Source: Odiellus spinosus | Lineage: Eukaryota > Arthropoda > Arachnida > Opiliones > Phalangiidae | Assembly: GCA_963920705.1 (NCBI GenBank) | Contig: OY987230.1 | Span: 9,743,185-9,807,184, forward strand | Length of the DNA stretch: 64,000 nucleotides | Direction: 5' to 3' | Shown here: piece by piece, positions 57,871 to 64,000 of the stretch | Numbering within the stretch: the stretch's first letter is position 1 | Layout: each line of letters begins with the position of its first letter | Made by a program: the position numbers and the translations under genes | Notes under the pieces: model-generated | What the model was told of the DNA's origin: nothing | What the model saw: only the letters and a program-made list of their open reading frames with translations | Databases searched by the model: none

Positions 57871-59919
57871 CTGTGGAAAAAAATAGTGATTGTTAGTATT
57901 AATGACTAAAAATTAGTGTTGGGCCAAAACTAATACTGAATAGGAATAAACTGAATTCATTATTACTGAAATTGGCATTGACTTATGATTTGGTTTAAGT
58001 CAAAATTTTAAATTACTTTTCAACTTTCAAGTTATTTCAAAATTAACCCAATTTGAAGAAAAAATAATATTATTCAATATCAGTATTGGTGTTATTTCTC
58101 CAATTTAAAATATTGATTAATATACGATATCAGCCAACATTTATTAAGGACTAAGAACAATCAAAACCTATAATATACTAACTATGTAGGTTTTCCCATG
58201 TAAATTCCTGGTGTTGGTGTGTGAGCTCTTTGGGTGATGGAATAATCCACCCTGATCTTTCGTCCATCAATTTCAATACCATTACAGCGTTCTTTTGCCT
58301 AGAAAAATGTAGAAACAAAGTTATAGGAAACTAAAAAAAAAAAAAAAATTTTAAATTTCATTTTGCATCTTTACCGCTTTGGCATCTTCGACATTTTCAA
58401 AATACACGAAAGAAAATCCTCTAGATCTACCACTCTGGGCATCGTATACAACTTGAACATCTTCTATTGGTCCGTACTTCGCGAAAACTTCTTTTAGGTC
58501 TCGTTCTTGCGTATAGAGGCTTAAACCAAATACCCCGATACACCGACTCGGTGCAGGATTATCCTGCTAGGGCATAAAGTCGGGTTAAGCGTGGTTTATG
58601 ATAAATTTTATATGAAAACTTGTTTAAAAAAAAAGATATCGCTTACGATTCTTACCCTGCTTCCAACATGCCTTCGCCTGTTGGACATAGGGGATCGACT
58701 GTGGCTCCGGTTGTATTCTCTGTGACGATCGCTGTATCCGTAATATCGACTTCCTCCGCTGCTGCCATAGTACGGCGATCTGCCTCTGGGACTGTACGAG
58801 CGACGAGGAGAACTTGACCTTCGAGGGCTGTAAGAATAACTAAGGTAAAACAACCTGGTTATCGAACCTAGAACAGTCTTAATGACCAGAAACTTAATGG
58901 CACTCACCTTCTGCTACGTGAACTACTTAGGAAAAAAATAATTGTATTAATATTTCAAATTACTAATATATATATGTTTTAAAAGTATCAAACTTACTAT
59001 CTTCTACGCCTAGGTGATCGGGAGCGAGATCGACTATAGTAATGGTGACGATGTTTTCCAGATCTGTAACAAAAATAAAATGAGTCAATTTTCATAAAAA
59101 AAATGATACCCTTGCACAAACAATCCATGTCCCTACCTGGAACGGGAATAAGAGTGTCTGCGATGGGAATATGAGCGCGAATAGGACCTTGACCTTGAAC
59201 GAGATCTTGGGGTTGGACTGTGCACCGAAGCGGACCTTCTTCCAGGCTCAGGGGAATGTGAACCATGAACTGAAGGCGATTTGTCACCGGAATGGTGGGA
59301 GCCACCATTTTCTTGACCACTAGGGCTAGCCTAAGGTGTAAAGAAAATTCACTATTAATTTTTCTTTTTCCTAACTTCTGACCACTCGCATTGCGAGGAT
59401 TGTTCCAATAATTTTTTAAGCTACCCTAGATTTCAAGGAGTGTTTCAGCTATTTTCAGTTGAGAAGAATGGTGAATTGATGATCATGCAAAATAAAACGT
59501 AATTTAACTTTCACATTGGATGGCTGGAATGATTCGATGAACATGTTTCTTATTCAATAATAATGAAGTGGTGGGCAAGTTCGCGAATGGGGGAGATATC
59601 AGTTAAACATTAAAATTTCACAAGTTTTTCTTAAACTTCTAGTTAATCCAATACCATCTTGGGAATTTGGTTGACAGAATTCGTGCCCTCGAATGGATGA
59701 TCTACTCGGCTTAACAAAATCATTCGCGAAATGCTCTTCCTCTAACCCTAATCCAAGCGTCAAATGACAAAAATTTCAATTTATGAGGGCCTTTGCCATC
59801 GACCGGACAAAGGCAGTCTTTGCCGCAAAGACAAAGTAACAAATTTTAGATATTCAAAATCCTAAGCCTAACTAAAAAACAACAAAACAGCTAGTTTTCC
59901 TTACCTCACGATCACTCAT
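57720..59919 (-). CDS. tra2: Transformer-2 splicing regulator (SR-like RNA-binding protein)
   Basis: Eight minus-strand exons: 59919-59905, 59330-59137, 59063-58998, 58925-58908, 58839-58656, 58563-58375, 58298-58183 and 57870-57720. They sum to 933 nt (310 residues) and all phases close. The architecture is RS1 - RRM - glycine-rich linker - RS2, as in Tra2 proteins (human TRA2B has 288 residues). Tra2 binds GAA-rich exonic enhancers in the nucleus and activates splicing; in insects it acts with Tra on doublesex and fruitless. It starts [15 protein letters not shown], the last exon ends KYASYY, and the stop is at 57720. Khc is divergent upstream. Confidence 0.93.
58183..58563 (-). CDS. tra2: tra2 exons 6-7, RNA-recognition motif
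   Basis: The RRM spans residues about 166-244. RNP2 is CIGVFG (167-172) and RNP1 is RGFSFVYF (208-215), both intact with the aromatic residues that stack on [23 protein letters not shown] and [20 protein letters not shown] are near-signature Tra2 sequences. The following [18 protein letters not shown] linker (here [14 protein letters not shown]) is diagnostic for Tra2 as against other SR proteins. The donor after exon 7 is a less usual GTTAGT, in phase 2. Confidence 0.95.
58656..59330 (-). CDS. tra2: tra2 exons 2-5, N-terminal RS domain
   Basis: Residues 6-159. Exon 2 has a Gly/Ser-rich start and then [20 protein letters not shown]. Exon 3 reads [20 protein letters not shown]. Exon 4 (58925-58908) is only 18 nt, adding SSRSRR-type residues without altering phase 2. 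Exon 5 has two usable acceptors 12 nt apart (start 58839 or 58827), so isoforms with or without Y-S-Y-S are possible. RS dipeptides are the sites phosphorylated by SR kinases and mediate contacts with other SR proteins. Confidence 0.85.
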
Positions 59920-60929
59920 TTTGTAGCTGTGTTTTCCAAGGGAACTTCTTCCTCGTCGTTTTAAAATTATCTAACGTTTTGTAGTGGAAATTGGATGTTA
60001 AATCAAAAACTAAATAGCTCGACAAATGGAGGTTTCTTCTGTTAAAAATGGCGTCTACCGCGTCGCTTCTCCTATGCGACAAATGTATTACGACTTACAC
60101 GTGACGTGAAACCTTGGTCGGTGAAAGGCAAACGCGTTGAGTGCCTCCTGATTCCTGAATGGTTCACGAGGAGTTAGCCCGCGAACAGTAGCCTAGTGTG
60201 ATTGGTCCATTTTTGGCGCCAATCTTGTCTTAACCAATCAGAAAATGTATTGAATAGATGGCAATAGTATCTTCTAGAAAAATAGTTTTAGGCATTATTA
60301 CGTAATTTTGACACCTATTGGCTGTTGCCATTCGGCCGCTGTATCCCGTAGTTCGCAGTCGGAGTGCTTGTTTTGCGGAGAAAAAAATGGCCGTTTTTAC
60401 ACAGAGTTTCGAGTAGATAGTATTAAGTTTGATTATTTATTTACAATATATTCACTTTAATTAATGTTTATACGATTTTTAAGAAGTTTAAGTATATTTC
60501 CATTTAATAGTAAACGAATTATTTTCTCTCCTAAAAACAATCGAAAAGATGAAGAGCTGACGTTAACCTAATGAGAATTAGGCCTAGGCGGTTTTGTGCA
60601 AAACACCAAGTACTGCGGCGTTAACCCTAAAATATTTTTTGTAAGCAAAGGCCTGGCGTAATATATATAAATCGAATATCTGCAACGCAATCGTTCGAAT
60701 TTAACCTCAACGCCGGAAATTTTGCGTGCATGGTTACGTATTTAAAAAGTGGAGTAAACTACAATAAAATTATCGGTGACGTTATTAAAATAGAACTTTT
60801 CTTGCCACACCAACCATTACGGTAATCAGGCCTAATGAAGTTGTGCAAATTAAACTCTCGGTAGCCTAATTGATACCTAGCGAGAAGATTTCAGTGTGAT
60901 AATCAAGAAACTAGCCAAAAATCAAAAAT
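59920..60929. promoter_or_regulatory. Shared divergent promoter region of tra2 and Khc
   Basis: The two start codons lie head to head, 1.0 kb apart. Between 60195 and 60325 there are several CCAAT-type boxes (GATTGG, GCCAAT, ACCAATCA, TATTGGC) and a palindromic E2F-like site (TTTTTGGCGCCAAT, about 60210-60223). GACACGTGACGT-like words occur near 60098. The stretch is less AT-rich than its surroundings, and no TATA box is evident in either direction. This fits a bidirectional housekeeping promoter. Transcription starts are not known. Confidence 0.5.
60387..60416 (+). promoter_or_regulatory. Nine-codon upstream ORF in the presumed Khc leader
   Basis: ATGGCCGTTTTT to TAG, in strong start context (AAAAAAATGG), lies about 0.5 kb before the Khc start and just downstream of an initiator-like GCAGTCGG. 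If this region is in the mRNA, the upstream ORF could reduce Khc translation. It could also be spliced out, because no leader intron was mapped. Confidence 0.3.
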
Positions 60930-61592
60930 ATGGCAGACGAGTGTAATATTAAAGTGGTGTGTCGGTTTCGGCCTCTAAATGACTCTGAAGAGAAAGCTGG
61001 GAGCAAGTTTATAGTTAAATTTCCTCCGGGATCGGAAGACTGTGTGAACATTGGCGTAAGTGTACTTGACATATAAAGTTAAAAAGATTCCATTAGATTA
61101 TGGCCTATATTCTATGCATTTGAAGTTTTATATGTCAAAGACAGAGACCCACTCTTAACTAGAAACTCAAAATTTATAACCTTGAAATAGTATTTAATGA
61201 CACTTTATGATTAGTAAATTCTTCACCAACATTTACAAGTTTTAAACATTTTACATAAATTTTGAAATTAAGCAACAAGTTCCTTTCATGGACAAAGTTA
61301 TGATACATACCCCCAAAAAATAGTGGCCCCACCCACTGTTTTAACCTAACTGCAATTAAGCTACTGTATTCTTATATGGTTTTATAACATTAGCACTAAT
61401 GACTCATTTCCTATTTAAGAAAAAACCTATACTACATGCTCAAAACTTAATAAATTCAATTTTTGCTGACATAATCTTCTAATACTTCATTATCTTTATT
61501 TTAGGGCAAAATTTATATGTACGACAAAGTGTTTAAACCCAACGCAACTCAAGATAAGGTTTACAGTGAAGCGGCGAAAGCAATCGTAAAAG
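60930..61592 (+). CDS. Khc: Kinesin-1 heavy chain, first two exons (partial)
   Basis: Exon 1 (60930-61055) and exon 2 (61505-61592, ending in phase 1) encode the first 71 residues of the motor domain. [20 protein letters not shown] is the first beta strand, with the conserved [28 protein letters not shown] and SEAAKAIVK follow. These are near-identical to conventional kinesin (KIF5 / Khc), an ATP-driven plus-end microtubule motor. The P-loop and all later motifs lie beyond the window. The start is fixed by CAAAAATATGG and by alignment with the family N-terminus. tra2 is divergent upstream. Confidence 0.93.
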
Positions 61593-62840
61593 GTAGATTT
61601 CTTTTTATTTTTTCAATTTCGTTTGGTTATATCGCGCAATTATTTTAAACCAGAGAAAATTAGGTCAGGAGTTTTACAAATTTAACACCTAGTAAGCCCT
61701 TTTAAATTAAAAAAAAAAAAAAAATGTGGCTACGTAACTGCTTAAAATTGATCGTGATTGTAAAAAAACTGAATTGGGGAAGTTTTGGGGGGTTTAAAAT
61801 TTTCATGCTGTTTGGTTTATGTCACGGTTGGATATACACCCTTTCATGCATGCAAGGTATTTATGCGTGGTAAAAGAACCCCTACAATAACTCTCAGCGA
61901 AAATTTAATATTTAAATTATCTTTAGTGAAAACATTATCCATCTCATGAAATAGTCTTAGAGATATTAAAGAAAGTAGATTTTCTACTTGAATTTAGGGT
62001 TGAAATTTTATTACAGAGATGACACGTACGAGTCTAATGGAATATTAGTTTAAAATATAGTTGTACACAGCCTTGATCTACCCTAATGTTCTAATTTGAA
62101 TTACATTTATTTTAGCGTGAGAAAACTAGTTCACTAATGGTGTTATACATATTCCAAAGATTATATATCAACCCAATATTTTCTTGAGGGTTGTCCTTTA
62201 AGGGGGTGCCTCTCATTGTACTTCAAAGATTTTTGGCCCTTTTCTTACCCACAATCCATTTCTTTAATGAGATTATCATTTAAATATTTTTTATTATTTT
62301 TTTCTGCATTGGCGTGGGAGGGGAGGGCGGCCGGCCTCTTTAACTTTACAGTTCTCTCAGACGGGATTATGACGTCACCGGCGTTCCAGGGCGTTTTTCG
62401 GATTCGTAGGGTGGGATACGAGGAAGACGGAGGGGGGAGGCTATAGTTTCGTACAATGCCCAAATTTCTCGCTCTTTTGTAATTATTGTTCGTGGGTTTA
62501 TGTAAGGGGAAATGCCTTCTTTATCTATTTTTACTCGTGAAATTTCTCCTCGAGGGGCTAGACTACGAACTAAGGAACTTTTACTCAACTATCAAAGATG
62601 ATGAATTTTATTGCTCTCGAAGTTTATGAAAGTTTTGCCCTACGCTTATGTTTGGTCTAGAAGTTTGAAGGGATCATTCATACATTCCTTAAAAATTATA
62701 TATTTTTTTATTTCTTAATTACTGGCCTCTAAAAAATGGTTTTGGTCCCATATTACCATTATTATGTAAGCAAGTTTTTGGGTTAAATTTTTTTAGAAAG
62801 GTTTTAGCTATATTTAAAATTATTTATTTAGACTGTTTCG
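61593..62840. other. First part of Khc intron 2
   Basis: I see no coding exon. A GC-richer island (about 62310-62460) contains GGGAGGGCGGCCGGCC and a consensus CRE palindrome TGACGTCA (about 62369-62376). It stands out in an AT-rich intron and might be an intronic enhancer or alternative promoter. Frames across it on both strands are short and featureless. Confidence 0.35.
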
Positions 62841-63363
62841 GACCAATTTTTATAACAATTTACGATATTTTTGACCAGGTTTTGTATCAATTCCGATATT
62901 TTAGACCAGTTTTTATGTCATTTCCGATATTTTAGACCAGTTTTTATATCAATTCCTATATTTTGGAGCAGTTTTTATATCAATTCCGATTTTTAGACCA
63001 ACTTTTAATATCAATTCCGATATTTTAGACCAGCTTTTATATCAATTCCGATATTTTAGACTAGTTTTTATATCAATTCCGATATTTTAGACCAGTTTTT
63101 ATATCAATTCCAATATTTTAGACCAGTTTTATATCAATTCCGATATTTTAGACCAGTTTTTATATCAATTCCGATATTTTAGACCAGTTTTTATATCAAT
63201 TCCGATATTTTAGACCAGTTTTTATATCAATTCCGATATTTTAGACCAGTTTTTATATCAATTCCCATATTTTAGACCAGTTTTTATATCAATTCTGATA
63301 TTTTAGACCAGTTTTTATATCGATTCCTATATTTAAGACCAGCTTTTATATCAATTACGATAC
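62841..63363 (+). repeat. 31-bp minisatellite in Khc intron 2, about 17 units
   Basis: The unit GACCAGTTTTTATATCAATT plus CCGATATTTTA repeats head to tail with 31-bp period. The first and last units are degraded and the middle units are nearly identical. Units abut without spacer sequence, so this is a tandem array and not a CRISPR. Homogeneity in the middle suggests recent expansion by slippage or unequal exchange. Confidence 0.92.
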
Positions 63364-64000
63364 TGACCCGTAATGAACCTAATAACGATTTCGTATATCA
63401 GTCTTGGTACAACCAGGATTCTTGAGACAAATTTTAATCCCTTGACCAGTTAATAATTCTTCTGAAAACTTATAACGGGCTTGCAAGAGGTTCTATAATT
63501 CCTATAAAATCCTATATTTTTAAAGAGTCCTGTATAATCCTATAATTTCACAAAAAAGTCTTATAAAATCCTATAGTTTTGTACTTTATCTGTAAATTTT
63601 CAGAACCATTTGGCCAACAAATCTGAGTGGTTCTATAAAATAGTATCCTTTTATAAGGCTAGCCTATGAATATATAGTAAGTCTTAAGGCTAATTTTAGT
63701 CAGATTAAAAAGTTAAAAAGATGCGAAAACTTAACTATGAAAATTTACTCAGAATAATTTTTCTACTATTTTTCCTTTTATTACGGTCTTTAAACTATTG
63801 AAATATAATTAGCTGTACTATTTAATCCTATAATTTCGTGGACAGGGTTCTATAAAATCCTATGATTACGTAGACAATGTCCTATAAACTCATAGAAATT
63901 TCGTAGAAAAATTCCTAGATATTTGATAGAGGAATCCAATTTTTCCAATTAAATTTTTCTATGAATGGCTTGAGGCCCTGTAAAATATTTCTGAAATTTT
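63364..64000. other. Khc intron 2, degenerate CCTATAATTT repeats
   Basis: Words such as TCCTATAAAATCCTATA and TATAATCCTATAATTTC recur irregularly at about 63490-63600 and 63820-63930, suggesting an older, decayed tandem repeat. I see no exon up to the end of the window. Confidence 0.4.

Noticed and set aside
62841..63363. CRISPR array
   Set aside because: The 31-bp units abut directly with no unique spacers, and the setting is a eukaryotic intron.

Overview
The window is nuclear DNA of an arthropod, most likely an insect. It is AT-rich, its genes are split by GT-AG introns, it carries many small inverted-repeat transposon remnants, and it encodes a Methuselah-like receptor, a family known mainly from arthropods. 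I cannot name the species from sequence alone.

Layout. Bases 1 to about 25,350 hold no gene that I can support. They are AT-rich DNA packed with foldback and MITE-like elements of several families, two short tandem arrays, long A or T tracts, and one possible retroposed transcript ending in 38 A. From 25,387 to 54,946 on the plus strand runs a giant gene of 32 exons that I reconstructed exon by exon. All splice phases close except one ambiguous junction, and the protein is about 4,119 residues. It is the pericentrin / AKAP9 orthologue (Drosophila Plp): it starts with the family's N-terminal motif and ends in a PACT centrosome-targeting domain. Its first intron (5.7 kb) contains a complete two-exon, minus-strand Methuselah-like GPCR gene (25,986 to 28,775). 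After about 2.8 kb of mostly repeat DNA comes transformer-2 on the minus strand (57,720 to 59,919, eight exons, 310 residues, RS-RRM-RS architecture). Head to head with it, about 1 kb away, is the 5' end of the kinesin-1 heavy chain gene (Khc / KIF5, plus strand, exons 1 and 2 from 60,930). The rest of the window is Khc intron 2, which contains a 31-bp minisatellite of about 17 units.

How the genes relate. Three of the four are core cell-biology genes. Plp scaffolds the centrosome and basal body, Khc is the motor that moves cargo on microtubules, and Tra2 is a splicing regulator (of sex determination genes in insects). Nothing suggests that they act as a cluster. The tra2 and Khc pair probably shares one CCAAT / E2F-like divergent promoter. 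I see no prokaryotic-type system, no CRISPR array and no tRNA. The points most worth a second look are the nested antisense receptor with its short cysteine-free N-terminus, the recent in-frame duplications and repeated motifs inside Plp, two candidate 21-nt microexons in Plp and an 18-nt one in tra2, and the repeat families shared between the intergenic desert and gene introns.
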